From Erinaceus europaeus (taxonomy: Eukaryota; Chordata; Mammalia; Eulipotyphla; Erinaceidae): DNA of 64,000 nucleotides. The notes beneath the pieces were generated by a model. The model was given only the letters and a program-made list of their open reading frames with translations. It ran no database searches and was not told where the DNA came from. Positions 32,448-43,205 of the stretch are shown here, one piece after another; the first letter of the stretch is position 1; each line of letters starts with the position of its first letter. The stretch is taken from positions 112,350,093 through 112,414,092 of the forward strand of contig NC_080171.1 in the NCBI RefSeq assembly GCF_950295315.1. The letters run 5' to 3'. The position numbers and the translations under genes are program-made.

Positions 32448-32849
32448 AGTTTCTGGTCTAACACACAAGTCCTTGATCCATCTGGAGTTTCCTTTTGTGT
32501 GTGGTGAAATGTAGTGGTTCAGTTTCATTCTTCTGCACATTTCAACACAATTTTCTCAATATCGTTTGTTGAAGAGACTCTCCTTTCTCTGTTCAATAGT
32601 TTGGCCCCCTTCTCAAAAATTAAATGTCCATCAGTCTGGGGGGTATGTCTGGTCTCTCAGTTCTGTGTGTGTTTACTTTTGTTCCGATACCAGGCAGTTC
32701 TGATTATAACGGTTCCATAATAGTTTGAGACCTGAAAGTGTGATACCTCCAGTTCTGGCTTGTTTTGTTTTGTTTTTATCAAGATTGTTTTGGTGATTCT
32801 AAGTATTTTCTGGTTCCAGATAAATATTTGTAGCTTTTGTTCTATTATC

Positions 32850-33062
32850 TTTTTTAAAAAAAACTTTTTTAATTTTTCTTTATTTATTTACTGGATAGAG
32901 ATAGCCAGAAATCAAGAGGGGATAGGGAAAGAGAGAGACACCTGCAACACTGCTTCACCACTCACAAAGCTTTCCCGCTGCAGGTGGGGACCAGGGGCTT
33001 GAACCCAAGCCCTTGCGCACTATAATGTGTACACTCAATCAGGTGTGCCGCTACTAGCCCTG
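32850..33062 (-). mobile_element. group B SINE nested in L1, minus strand
   Basis: ctttatttatttactggatag, gccagaaatcaagagggg, gctgcaggtggggaccagg, cttgaacccaag, ctcaatcaggtgtgcc. Flanks tattatctttttta and tttatcatcttttaa look like an imperfect duplication. Confidence 0.88.
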
Positions 33063-33756
33063 GGTTTATCATCTTTTAAGAAAAATTTGATGGGAACTTG
33101 ATGTAGATTACATTAAATTTCTATACAGCTCTAAGTAGAATATTCATTTTGATGAGGTTAATTCTTCCAATCCATGAGCATGAAATATCTTTGCACTTCT
33201 TTACATCTTTTCTTATTTCCTTGAACAGTGACTTATAACCTTCAGTATATAAGTCTTCCACTTCTTTTGTTAGATTTGTTCCTATATATTTTATAGTTTT
33301 GCTGCTATAGTGAATGGGACTGATTTTTGGACTTGTTCTTCTGACTGAGTGTTAGCATAAAGGGATACCCCTGAATTCTGTATACTTATTTTATAGTCTG
33401 ACATCTTACTATATTGCCTGATAATTCCAGAAGCTTCCTGATTCTTTAGGTGTTTTTATGTACACTATCACATCATCTGCAAATGGTTTGACTTTTTCTC
33501 TTCCAACCTGTATCCCTTTAGTTCCTTGCTCCTGTCTGATTGCTATGGCAAGAACTTCCAGCACTATGTTGAGCAGTAACCATGACAGTGGGCAGCCCTG
33601 CTTAATGGCTGTAGTAGCTGGAACGCTTTGAGTTTCTCACCACTGAGTACGATGTTAGCTGTAGATTGGCTAAATATGGACTCTACTAGGTAAAGAAATG
33701 TTCCATCTGTTCCCATTTTTTGTAGTATTTTAATCATAAAGGGATGTTGGATTTTT

Positions 33757-34759
33757 GACAAATAAACCAATGGGAATACATCAAATTGAAAAGCCTCTGC
33801 ACAGCAAAAGAAACCACGGCCCAAAGAGATCCTCACAGAATGAGAGATCTTTACATGCCGTGCATCAGGCAAAAGACTAATAGCCAAAATATAAAAAGAA
33901 CTCACTAAACTCAGCAGCAAAAGAAGCCCCAAATGACTGCATCCAAAAGTAAGGAGAGGATAGGAACAGAATATTCACCAAAGAAGAGATCCAAAAGGCC
34001 AACAGACATGTAAATAAATGCTCAGAGAAATACAGATAAAGACAACAATGAGATACCACTTCACTCCTATGAAGAATGTCACAAATCAGAAAAGATAGCA
34101 ACAACAAATGCTGGAGAGGTTGTGGGAACAAAGGAACCTCCTGCACCGCTGGTGGGAATGTAGATTGGTCCATCCCCTGTGGAGAGCAGTCTGGAGAACT
34201 CTAAGAAGGCTAGAAATGGACCTACCCTATGACCTTGCAATTCTTTTCCTAGAGATATATCCTAAGGAATCAAACACACCCATCCTAAAAGATCTGTGTA
34301 TACCCATGTTCATAGCAGCACAATTGGTAATAGCCAAGATCTGGACACAACCTAGGAGTCCAACAACAGGTAAGTGGCTAAGAAAGTGATGGTATGTATA
34401 CACAATGAAATGCTACTCCGCTATTAAGAATGATAAATTCACCTTCTTCGCCTCATCTTGGATAGAACTTAAAGGAATCATGTTAGGTGAAATAAAGAAA
34501 AGGATGAATATGTGACAATCTCAGTCATAGATAGAAGTTGAGAAATAACAACAGGAAGGGGAAACACAATGTAGAATTTGGACTGGGTTTGGGATATTGC
34601 ACCAAAGTAAAGGACTCTGGGAGGGGAGGTGGGGGTGAAGTGATCCTAGTGCACAATGGTGGAGGAGGACCTAGCTGGGATTGAGAATGGTTTACAGAAA
34701 ACTAAGGAATTTTCACATGTACCCAACTGCATTTCCTGTGAGCCATTAATTCCCTCAAC
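33757..34759 (+). mobile_element. 3' part of the same L1, sense, ending in an A-rich tail
   Basis: Starts gacaaataaaccaatgggaa and continues through the ORF2 C-terminal region (attgaaaagcctctgcacag), the region after ORF2 (ggagaggttgtgggaacaaa, ggtgggaatgtagattggtc, atatatcctaaggaatc) and the L1 3' end (gcaccaaagtaaaggactctggga) to ttaattccctcaac. agaaaacaaaata (31796) and agaaaaagaaaata (34760) may be the degenerate target duplication. Confidence 0.9.
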
Positions 34760-34773
34760 AGAAAAAGAAAATA

Positions 34774-35115
34774 TGCCATTCTATAATAATTTCTAGAAAT
34801 GAAAGATGATAAAATTGATTACAACAAAAAAAAAAAAGAAAGAAAGAAAACAAAACAGAATGGTTCAATTTGTCACCAAAACGACACTGTATTTATCTAT
34901 GACACTGTCATAAACACAATGAATCAGTGAAGTTGCTTTCTATCTTCCTCATTAAGCTTTGCATTTATGACCACATGCCAAGCATACCTCATAGAGAATT
35001 AAATAATATGTGTAGGGAAACAGAACTTAAATAACAGAAAGCGATGTTAGGACCTGTGAGCTGACCTTACAAAGGCAGTTTGTGAGTCTCCCTGCTTTGT
35101 AGATTTTTCTCTCAT
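34774..35115. other. unique AT-rich sequence, no gene seen
   Basis: A13 at 34827. Nothing else recognised. Confidence 0.4.
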
Positions 35116-35132
35116 AGAAACTGTGAAGTGGG

Positions 35133-35416
35133 GAGTCTGGCGGTAGCGCAGTGCATTAAGCACTCATGGCTCAAAGCACAAGGCATAAGGAGCCCCCGGC
35201 TCCCCACCTGCAGGGGAGTCGCTTCACAGGCAGTGAAGCAGGTCTGCAGGTATCTGTCTTTCTCTCCCCCTCTCTATCTTCCCCTCCTCTCTCCATTTCT
35301 CTCTGTCCTATCCAACAACAATGACAACAACAGCAATAATAACTACAATAATAAACAACAAGGGCAGCAAAAAGAGAAAATAAATAGATTAATAAATATA
35401 AAAAAGAAAAAGAAAA
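35133..35416 (+). mobile_element. group A tRNA-SINE with perfect 17-bp target duplication
   Basis: gagtctggcggtagcgcagtg head to aaaaagaaaaag tail, with a shortened tRNA part. agaaactgtgaagtggg at 35116-35132 and 35417-35433. Confidence 0.96.
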
Positions 35417-35649
35417 AGAAACTGTGAAGTGGGAGTCATTAGACATTGGCATGTGGAAACTTCCCTCAGGACTTGGCTTTCCTGGAAGAACGTGTTGTTG
35501 GAGCACATGGATTACTATGAGGGATGGTCAGTGTGATTGAACATGCTATGGATATTAATATTTAGAGCCCTATGCAAATGAGGTTGAGAAAGAGATTGCC
35601 CAATCAAGCAAATAAGCAAGCTGACCTTCCAGGCCTTCATCTTCTTTTT

Positions 35650-36610
35650 TAATTTTCATTAGTGATTTAATATTGATTTACAAAAGTACATGTCAACAGG
35701 GGTATAATTCCACACCATTCCCACCACCAGAGTTCTGAATCTCCAGTCACTCTATTGTAAGCTATAGCTGCTTTCCTAGGTTGCAGATATGGGTTAACTA
35801 TTATTTCTACAACTATCTGTCTTTTTTTTTTTCTTTATTGGGGAATTAATGTTTTACATTCAACAGTAAATATAACAGTTTGTGCATGCATAACATTCCC
35901 CAGTTTCCCATATAACAATACAACCCCCACTAGGTCCTCTGTCATCCTTCTTGGACCTGTATTCTCCCCACCCACCCACTCCAGAGTCCTTTACTTTGGT
36001 GCAATATGCCAATTCCAGTTCAGGTTCTACTTGTGTTTTATTTTTGTTTTTTCTGATCTTGTTTTTCAACTTCTGTCTGAGAGTGAGATCATCCCATATT
36101 CATCCTTCTGTTTCTGGCTTATTTCACTTAACATGAATTTTTCAAGGTCCATCCAAAATCGGCTGAAAACAGTGAAGTCACCATTTTTTACAGATGAGTA
36201 GTATATCCTAAGGAACACGACACACCCACCCAAAAAGATCTGTGTACACATAAGTTCTTGGCAGCACAATTTGTAATAGCCAAAACCTGGAAGCAACCCA
36301 GGTGTCCATCAACAGATGAGTGGCTGAGCAAGTTGTATATCCAACTATCTGTCTATATTTGTATATAGTCGCCCTCTTTTTTTTTTTAAGATCCTACCTT
36401 CTCTTCCATTCCAAGCTGCATATGCCCCTGTTACTACATCCAAATGTCACTCTCTTTCCTCCTCTCTCTGTGGGTCCTGATAGAGCTTGAGTTCAGCTCT
36501 ATCCTCTTCTTCCTATCACTTCTCCCCCACTGGGAGTATGGATCAAAATTCTTTTTGGGGTGCAGAAGGTAGGAGTTCTGTAATTGCTTCTCCACTGGAC
36601 CTGAGCATTG
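35650..36610 (-). mobile_element. V retroposon, antisense, split by an L1 insertion
   Basis: 35650-35821 reads attagtgatttaatattgat, aacaggggtataattccac, ccaccaccagagttctg. After the L1 it resumes at 36342 with ctgtctatatttgtatata, ttctcttccattccaag, gtgggtcctgatagagc, cccccactgggagtatgg, ggggtgcagaaggtagg, ctgtaattgcttctccactgg. This is the long (at least 430-bp) form of V. Confidence 0.88.
35822..36341 (-). mobile_element. L1 3' end inserted in V, with inverted 5' piece
   Basis: 35822-36203 is antisense L1 (T12, attggggaattaatgtttt, gtgcatgcataacattccc, ccactaggtcctctgtc, tggcttatttcacttaac). From about 36205 to 36341 the strand switches to sense (atatcctaaggaacacg, ggcagcacaatttgtaatagcc, caggtgtccatcaac). 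caactatctgtc at 35810-35821 and 36342-36353 encloses both parts. Confidence 0.92.
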
Positions 36611-36785
36611 CATGCCTTCATCTCTGCAGGGAAGTGACACTGTTTTCTCCACAAAGAGGGGGAAGCACCTCCACTGGGAGGCAGCTCTCTGGAGGTTGTT
36701 TGGGAGATTGTTAGACTTGAATTTGAGAGCATATGAGTCTCCCCATGAATGCACTCTCCAAACTGCACTCTCTGGAGCCATAGAA

Positions 36786-36965
36786 TTAACTCACCCAGCA
36801 GAGTGCATGCCTTCTTATGCTTAAGACCCAAGTTCTAGTCCCCACACCAAATGGCAGTACCAGCTTCCCAAGGGAAAGCTCTAGTACTGTGGTGTATATT
36901 TCTTCCTTTGTCTGAATGAAAAAGTCAGCCTGCGAACAATGAAGCTGTGCATATGTGTCAAACTG
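36786..36965 (+). mobile_element. group E tRNA-type SINE
   Basis: aattaactcacccagcagagtg, agtccccacaccaaatggc, gggaaagctctagtactgtgg, ctgaatgaaaaagtcagcctg, parallel to 24586-24770. Confidence 0.6.
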
Positions 36966-37538
36966 CACTCTCTTCTGTCGTTTGTTTCTGAATAAACCCT
37001 GATTATGGTTGAAATAATTCATTGCTTTTGTTTGAAGTCAATGATATGGGACAAAATAAAGCTATTCATGAAAACAAACCAAAATCTATCAAAGCACTGA
37101 AGTACCATGATAATACCATTGAAACAAAGCAAAATGAAATCTCCTTTCCAAGAAAAATAATGGACTCTCTGAATACATTAGACAAAGGTGCATGTGTAGT
37201 GTGATAACACAGATGAAAAGCACATTGAGCTGAAAGTCTTTTCAACTTACTGGGTCAGAAAAAAATTGACCAAGTGATGGATTGTGGATTGAATAAGAAT
37301 TATTAAAATTGGATTGACTGAATAAACCTCTCATTCCAGTCAACAATTTTCATTGATTTAGTTTGCTGTCTCTGAACAGTGGCCATACAGCTAATGAGTG
37401 TCGCCTCAAATCTGTTGAGTTCAGCAGAATCTAAGGAGTCTCTATCCCATAATCAATGCTATGATGCCAGAAGTGAGTGAGCCCTGGCTCCTGGATGACT
37501 TGAGGGGTGGGGTAGAAGTCATTAGAAAAATTAGCATG
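36966..37538. other. unique sequence, no gene seen
   Basis: AT-rich, no repeat recognised. Confidence 0.4.
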
Positions 37539-37885
37539 GGAGCTGGGCAGTAGCACAGTGGGTTAAGCACATATGGCTGAAACACAAGAATGGAACCTGG
37601 TTCAAGCCCCTGTCTCCCTATCTGCAGAGGGGTCACTTCACAAGCAGTGAAGCAGGTCTGTAGGTGTCTTTCTCTCCTCCTCTCTGTCTTCCCCTCCTCT
37701 CTCCATTTCTCTCTGTCCTATTCAACAATAACAGCAAGGACAACAAAATGAGAAAAATGGCCTCCAGGAGCAGAGGATTCCTAGTGCAGGCACCGAGCCC
37801 CAGAGATAATCTTGGAGGCAGAAAGAAAGAAAGAGAGAGAGAGAGAGAAAGAGAGAAAGAAAGGAAGAAAGGAAGAAAGAAAGAC
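37539..37885 (+). mobile_element. group A tRNA-SINE, long form with GAAA tail
   Basis: ggagctgggcagtagcacag head, ggttcaagcccctgt B box, CT body, gcctccaggagcagagg ... atcttggaggc module, then (AAAG/AGAG)n to 37885. Confidence 0.92.
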
Positions 37886-38598
37886 AGTTTAGGATAGCTT
37901 TGTCTGTCCAATCAAGGCACAAACCTGGACCCTAGCTAGTGATCATCAGAGCAAACCAAAGATGGCACCAGTAACTTCTGACTTTATCACATGCCTTGAA
38001 CACTATTAGGACATTTTGTTGCATGATCACACAGCTGATTTATTCATTTGATGTAGTGTAATATAATATACAGGCAGATAGAATTAAGTTTATGTGTTAA
38101 AAATGTTTTCTTTTAGCTCTGGAGTGATTTTCACCCTTCTGCTTTGCCGTGTCCGTGGTCAGATAAAGCAAATACCTGGTACAATACTGTCTCCCACCAG
38201 TCCCAACCTGGATTCCCCTCTCCCTGCTGTAGCAAGCGCTTTTCAGTGCTAAGTCCTCTCTCCTGGACACACCGCCATGGTCATTCTGGGCTTTGCTGAT
38301 TCTCACCCAGTTTCCCAGATTCAGACACTGTCCCTCTGCTGAATGGTCTGTGCTCCCCATCCCACCCCCCATCTCTGGGCAGCCCCTAATTCCACACCGA
38401 GCTCCACTGAGAAAGACATGGCCCTTGGGGTAAGTTGAAGTATCCTTTCATTATTTTGTCATCTTTAATATCCTTCATTATCCCAGTTTTCTACTGGCTG
38501 TTTGCTTGTGTTGTTTCTTTTTGCCATCAGGGCACTTTTTTGGCATCACCACTGAAACTTGGTACCACAGGACTCTACCACTGTCTCCCAGTGATCAC
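37886..38598. other. unique sequence, no gene seen
   Basis: No repeat recognised. 38110-38420 is more GC-rich. The minus-strand frame 38372-38097 has no known motif. Confidence 0.4.
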
Positions 38599-38599
38599 T

Positions 38600-38765
38600 T
38601 ATTTTTCCCTCCATCCTTCCTTCCTTCCTTTCTTCTTAAGAAGCACGAGAAGCACTGTTCTACCACTTGTGAAGCTTTCTCCTTGCAGGTGAGGCCTAAG
38701 GCCTTGAACCTGGATCCCCAAACATGATGACATATCCAAAGTGTGGGGTACACCACCACTCAGTC
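38600..38765 (-). mobile_element. diverged group B SINE, minus strand
   Basis: gttctaccacttgtgaagctt, ccttgcaggtgaggcct, cttgaacctggatcc and gtacaccaccact follow the group B complement. Confidence 0.65.
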
Positions 38766-38851
38766 CCTGCTTTCTACTTCCTTGTTTCAAAAAACAATCA
38801 AACAAACAAACCATGAAAGTGGACCTGAAGAAGTATCAGTTGGAAAGTGAC

Positions 38852-39072
38852 TTTTGGGTTAGGTACCTGGTTGAGTACACACGTTCTATGCAAGGACTTA
38901 GGTTAGTGGCATGAGGTCCTGAGTTCAATCCCCGGCAGCACATGTACCAGAGTGATGTCTAGCTCTTTCTCTTTCTCCTTCTATAGTTCTCATTAGTAAA
39001 GTAAATAAAATCTTAAAAAAAAAAAAAAAAAAAGTGGTGAAGTGGGACTGCAGATGTCTGTTACTTTCCCTT
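38852..39072 (+). mobile_element. group B SINE fragment with nested group D SINE
   Basis: Group B head ggttaggtacctggttgag is interrupted at about 38904 by a group D piece (agtggcatgaggtcctgag, ttcaatccccggcagcac, A18 ending 39033), after which gtggtgaagtgggactgcag continues group B. Confidence 0.75.
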
Positions 39073-39098
39073 AAAAAAAAAAAAAAAAAAAAAGAAAA

Positions 39099-39472
39099 AG
39101 GGAGTCGGAAGGTAGCACAGCGGGTTAAGCGCACATGGCGCAAAGCGCAGGGACCATTATAAGGATCCCAGTTCCAGCCCCGTTCCCCACCTGCAGGGGA
39201 GTCGCTTCATAGGCAGTGAAGTAGGTCTACAGGTGCCTATCTTTCTCTCCCCGTCTTCCCCTCCTCTTTCCATTTCTCTCTGTCCTATCTAACAATGACG
39301 ACATCAATAACACCAACAATAAAAAAAAACAAGGGCAACAACAGGGAAAATAAATAAATATAAAAAAATAAAAAATAAATAAAAAAGAAGAAGAAGAAAA
39401 AAATGGCCACCAGAAGCCATGCATTCATATCTCCTACAACGAGCCCCAGTGATAACCCTGGTGACAAAAGTA
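39099..39472 (+). mobile_element. group A tRNA-SINE, long form with hairpin module
   Basis: gggagtcggaaggtagcac head, shortened CT body, (caa)n, ataaataaa and gaagaagaa runs, then atggccaccagaagcc ... gataaccctggtgac. Confidence 0.92.
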
Positions 39473-39770
39473 AAAAACATATTATATCCTTTGGGATAAC
39501 ATGGATGGAATTGGAGAGGATGCTCAGTGAAGCAAGTCAGGAGGTGAAAGACAGCTACCAAGTGGTTTCACTCAGAAGCAGAATACACACAATTGACTAT
39601 CTGAATGTTGGGGGGGAGGGGAGCAGGAGTCAACCAATTTCTAAGACTGTAGGAGAACTCCAGTGGTTATCTATTTGGGTGGGGGTGGGGACATAGACCT
39701 TTGGTGATGGGAGCAATGAAAAGTAAGTTGATAAATTAATTAATTAATTAAATAAAAAGAGAGAGAGAAC
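39473..39770 (+). mobile_element. old L1 3' region, sense
   Basis: tttgggataacatggatggaa, ggatgctcagtgaagcaagtc, gtggtttcactcagaag resemble the end of L1 (acaacatggatggaa ... gctcagtgaaataagtc). (TTAA)n tail near 39738. Confidence 0.65.
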
Positions 39771-40030
39771 TAACTGACATAAAGTTGCACATGCTGTTAC
39801 CTCCAGCAAGTAATATTCTAATAAGAGGTATTCCAACAAATTGAAAAGAAAAGAAAAGAAAAGAAAATCCATGTCAAAAGAAGCTCATTTCCAGATGCCT
39901 AGAAGAACAAGGCCCTAGCACTGACACAATGTGTGAGGACAGCAGCCTGGAGTATGCACACAGGGGTTGGTTTGCCAGAGGCCTCTCCCATCCTAGATGT
40001 GGCTTCAGCATTTCAAAGATGCAAATGCAG

Positions 40031-40082
40031 GACTGGGGAGATACATGTGTAAGGGTTATGCAAAAAGACTCTCCTGGCCGAG
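40031..40082 (+). mobile_element. group C SINE, 5' part (split by LTR)
   Basis: ggactggggagatacatgtg, aagggttatgcaaaaagactctc. The element continues at 40569 after the LTR. Confidence 0.8.
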
Positions 40083-40568
40083 TGTCTGGCCTTAAAGCCA
40101 GCCAGCCCCCCCCTCCACCTCCATTGCTGACACTATGGCCTATTTACATAATCATTGTTTTGCCTGAAAGATCCCCACCACATTATCCCCTCAGGGTATT
40201 GCTAATTTAGTTAAAAACCATTGCAACAGTTGCTAAGGAAGCTTCCACCTTCCCAGCATGCATTTTGCCTCTCTCCACCGGCTTTCCTAGCCATTTCTGT
40301 TTCCAACTTGCCACTTCCGGTTTTTACCCTATAAAACCCGCTGCTGTTCCAGTTTCACTCTCTTTTTTCTCTTCCACATCTCAACCCAGAGAAGGGCTGG
40401 CATGTATAGCGGGAGGTGGCCATTTTGCTAGCTCCACGTGGCCTAAACCATTGTGCCTGCACCCAACCCTGGGGTGCCCGTGAATAAAGATTTGCGTTCC
40501 CGCTCCACCATGAGTTCCTGGTCTCTTCTCTCTCCCGTGATGCACAAACTGAGATGCGCAACCAGGCA
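40083..40568 (+). mobile_element. solo LTR of an endogenous retrovirus inside a SINE, 486 bp
   Basis: Starts TGTCTGG and ends CCAGGCA. It has a TATAAAA box at 40330-40336 and an AATAAA signal at 40483-40488 about 150 bp later, the expected U3-R-U5 layout. gccgag (40077-40082) and gcagag (40569-40574) are a 6-bp duplication with one mismatch. The SINE sequence resumes on the other side. No internal viral genes remain, so this is a recombined solo LTR. Class is uncertain. Confidence 0.85.
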
Positions 40569-40703
40569 GCAGAGGCTCTTTGGCCTCAAGTTCAATCCCC
40601 AGAAGAACCGTAAACCAGAGCTGAGTAATGCTCTGATCTTTTAAGATTGTGTCTTTTTTTCTTCTTTGCATCTCTCTCTCTTTCTCCATATATCCCTCTC
40701 TTA
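40569..40703 (+). mobile_element. group C SINE, 3' part
   Basis: agaggctctttggcctcaag, ttcaatccccagaagaacc, ccagagctgagtaatgctctg and a CT-rich end. Confidence 0.85.
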
Positions 40704-40906
40704 AATGTTTTTGTTTATTTAGGATAGAGACAGAAAAATTAAGAGGGACGAGGAAGTAGAAGAGAGAGAAAGAAACCTGCAGCACTATTTCACCGCTTAT
40801 GAAGCCCCCACACACATACACACTACATGTGGAAACTAGGGGCTTGAACCCAAGTCTTAGCACACTGTAATGTGTGCACTCAACCTGGTGCACCACCACC
40901 TGACCC
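40704..40906 (-). mobile_element. group B SINE, minus strand
   Basis: tgtttatttaggatagagac, tttcaccgcttatgaagcc, aggggcttgaacccaagtc, ctcaacctggtgcaccaccacc. Confidence 0.85.
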
Positions 40907-40927
40907 CTCTACCTCTCTCTTTCTCTC

Positions 40928-41180
40928 CCTTGTTGTTTTTTTATTGTTGTTGTAATTGTTGTTGTTGATGTCATCATTGTTGGATAGTACAGAGTGAAAT
41001 GGAGAGAGGAGGGGAAGTCAGAGAGGTGGAGAGAAAGATAGACACCTGCAGACCTGCTTCACCACCCGTGAAGCTACTCCCCTGCAGGTGGGGAACCTGG
41101 GATTCGAACCGGGATTCTTAGGCCTATCCTTGTGCTTTGTGCCATGTGTGCTTAACCCACTGCGCTACTGCCCACCCCCT
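40928..41180 (-). mobile_element. group A tRNA-SINE, minus strand
   Basis: cccttgttgtttttttattg tail complement to ctgcgctactgcccacccc head complement. Confidence 0.93.
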
Positions 41181-41518
41181 AAAAATATTTTTTAAAAGAT
41201 GCAAATACATATGAGAAACACCTTCACTGATTATGTGTGATCAAAGACCCATTCTTTCAGTCCAAGTTCAACAAGGATTGGAGTGACCAGAGGAATCATT
41301 CTGTTAACAAAACCAAGCAAGAAAGTCCAGCTGCTAGAAACACCTCCACCTAATACCATTCATTTATGGAACGCTTCTTTGTACTTGCAAGGTTTAGGCC
41401 CAGGACACAAAGCAGGCCCTGACTCTGGACTGATCACCCAGCACATCCTGGGAGGGACCTGCAGTGACCCAGTGCTGGGTCTGCTATTCACAGAAAAACT
41501 GTTCCTTCTTCAGAGATC
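41181..41518. other. unique sequence, no gene seen
   Basis: No repeat recognised before the TG-rich tract. Confidence 0.4.
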
Positions 41519-42197
41519 AGCATGAGTGTGTGTGCATGTGTGTGTTTGTGTGTGTACCTGTATGTGTGTGAGTGTGCATGTGTGTGTGAGTGTGTGAATG
41601 CATGTATGAGTGTGTGCATGCGTGAGATAGTGTGTATGTATGTGAGTGTGTACATGTATGTGTGCATATGTGTTCATGTGTTGAGAGTGTCTGTGCATGT
41701 ATGTGTGGTTGTGTGCATGTATGTGGGGTGGGTGTGCATGTGTGTGAGTATGTGCATGTATTTGTGAGTGTGTGCATGTATGTGTGGGTGTATGTGTGTG
41801 AGTTGTGTGCAGTGTCTATATATGTGGTGAGGGGAATGTGTGTGGCAGGTGTTTATATGATGTGTGGGATGTGTGCTTACTTATATGTGTGTAGTGTATG
41901 GTGAGAAGGGGATGCATGTGTGTGTGTGCATGGTGTCATGCACGTATGTGTATGCCCTAGGTGGGGCATGAGCTGTGCAATGTGTGATGTGTGTGTAGTG
42001 AGTGATATAGCCTGTGTGAGGTATGGTCTAGCATGTGGCATAGAGTGTACAGTTCATTACACAGTGTGTTCCTAGTATATGGACGAGCATATGTGGCTTG
42101 TGTGTGGTGTGGGGGTATCTTGTGATGTGTTGGACATGAGATGTATCTGGCTTGTGTGTGGTGTGCCATAAATGAAGGGGTGTTGTGAGGGTGTGCA

Positions 42198-42242
<45 letters not shown>
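41519..42242 (+). repeat. TG-rich imperfect minisatellite ending in (GT)n, about 720 bp
   Basis: Alternating tg/ca-rich units such as tgtgtgagtgtgtgcatg throughout, decaying from 41820 into gtgtggtatg-type units and ending in about 22 pure GT at 42197-42240. Long open frames rich in Val/Cys or His/Thr here are by-products. Confidence 0.95.
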
Positions 42243-42384
42243 AAGTGAGTCACAGTGGGGACAGACATAAACATGGATGGGGTCCTGCTCCCAAGGTTCT
42301 GATATTGCAGTTGAGGGATTTGTCATCCTTCTGGGTCTGCTTCCAATATCACTTCCTTTTTTTTTTAAACCCCAGCATCACTTT

Positions 42385-42657
42385 TTTTTCTTTTTTGCCT
42401 CCAGGGTTATCTCTGGGGCTCAATGCTGACACTATTAATCCACTGCTCCCGCAGTTCACTTTTTCCATCTTATTGGATAGGACAGAGAGAAATTAAGAAA
42501 GGAGGAGGAGATAAAGAGGGAAAAACAAAGGTAGACATTTGCAGACCTACTTCGCTGCTTGTGAAACATCCCCCTGCAGGTGGGGAGCTGGGGGCTCAAA
42601 CTCAGATCCTTGCATGGGTCTTTGTGCTTAGTACTATGTGGTATGCCACTGCTCAGC
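42385..42657 (-). mobile_element. long group A-type SINE, minus strand, perfect 15-bp target duplication
   Basis: gcctccagggttatctctgg module complement, tattggataggacagagag, gcaggtggggagctggggg, gtgcttagtactatgtgg. ccccagcatcacttt at 42370-42384 and 42658-42672. Confidence 0.95.
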
Positions 42658-42672
42658 CCCCAGCATCACTTT

Positions 42673-42917
42673 CTCTAACAGGGATATAAGGCAGACACCC
42701 AATCAAGACTACCAGAAGGAAATAAGTTGGGCATCAGATACACATCCGGCTAGTAATTAAGTAATCTGCTTTTTGGAGAAATAGAAAGCACATTATATAC
42801 ATTAAGTGCAAGGCCATTAGGCCTGGGAATAAAGTAAAGCAGAAAGCAGGAAATGGTATGACTGGATTTATAATTAATATTTTATTGAACCTAACTGATA
42901 ACCTAAATTGATAACTG
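42673..42917. other. unique AT-rich sequence, no gene seen
   Basis: Short repeat-free gap between two SINEs. Confidence 0.4.
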
Positions 42918-42932
42918 TGACCTTCAGGAATT

Positions 42933-43190
42933 ATTTTTTAAAAACATTTATTTATTTATTCAAGTCCCTTTTGTTGCCCTTGTTGTTTTATTGTTGTAGT
43001 TATTATTGCTGTTATTGTTGTCATTGTTGTTGAATAGGACAGAGAGAAATGGAGAGAGGAGGGGAAGACAGAGAAGGGGAGAGAAAGACAGACACCTGCT
43101 GGGGAGCCGGGGGCTCTATCCTCGATCCTTATGCTGGTCCTTGCGCTTTGCGCCACATGTGCTTAACCCGCTGCACTACCGCCCGACTCC
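42933..43190 (-). mobile_element. group A tRNA-SINE, minus strand, perfect 15-bp target duplication
   Basis: Tail complement ccttttgttgcccttgttg to head complement ctaccgcccgactcc, with an internal deletion around the ctgcaggggag segment (gacacctgctggggagcc). tgaccttcaggaatt at 42918-42932 and 43191-43205. Confidence 0.96.
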
Positions 43191-43205
43191 TGACCTTCAG
43201 GAATT

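Larger units (their letters stand above)
31809..33757 (-). mobile_element. inverted 5' part of a twin-primed L1 (ORF2 region, antisense)
   Basis: Complement of L1 ORF2. Antisense landmarks in order: gcatctttaatg-type text (31883), ggtctaacacacaagtcc (32454), atcgtttgttgaagag, ttccgataccaggcag, tgatgaggttaattcttcc, atctgcaaatggtttgac, tcctgtctgattgctatggc, ttaatcataaagggatgttgg (33730). Interrupted by SINE C (31921-32071), V (32121-32447) and SINE B (32850-33060). The reading frames are broken. Confidence 0.9.

Noticed and set aside
41510..42326. Cys/Val-rich and His/Thr-rich ORFs
   Set aside because: Translations of the TG/CA tract.
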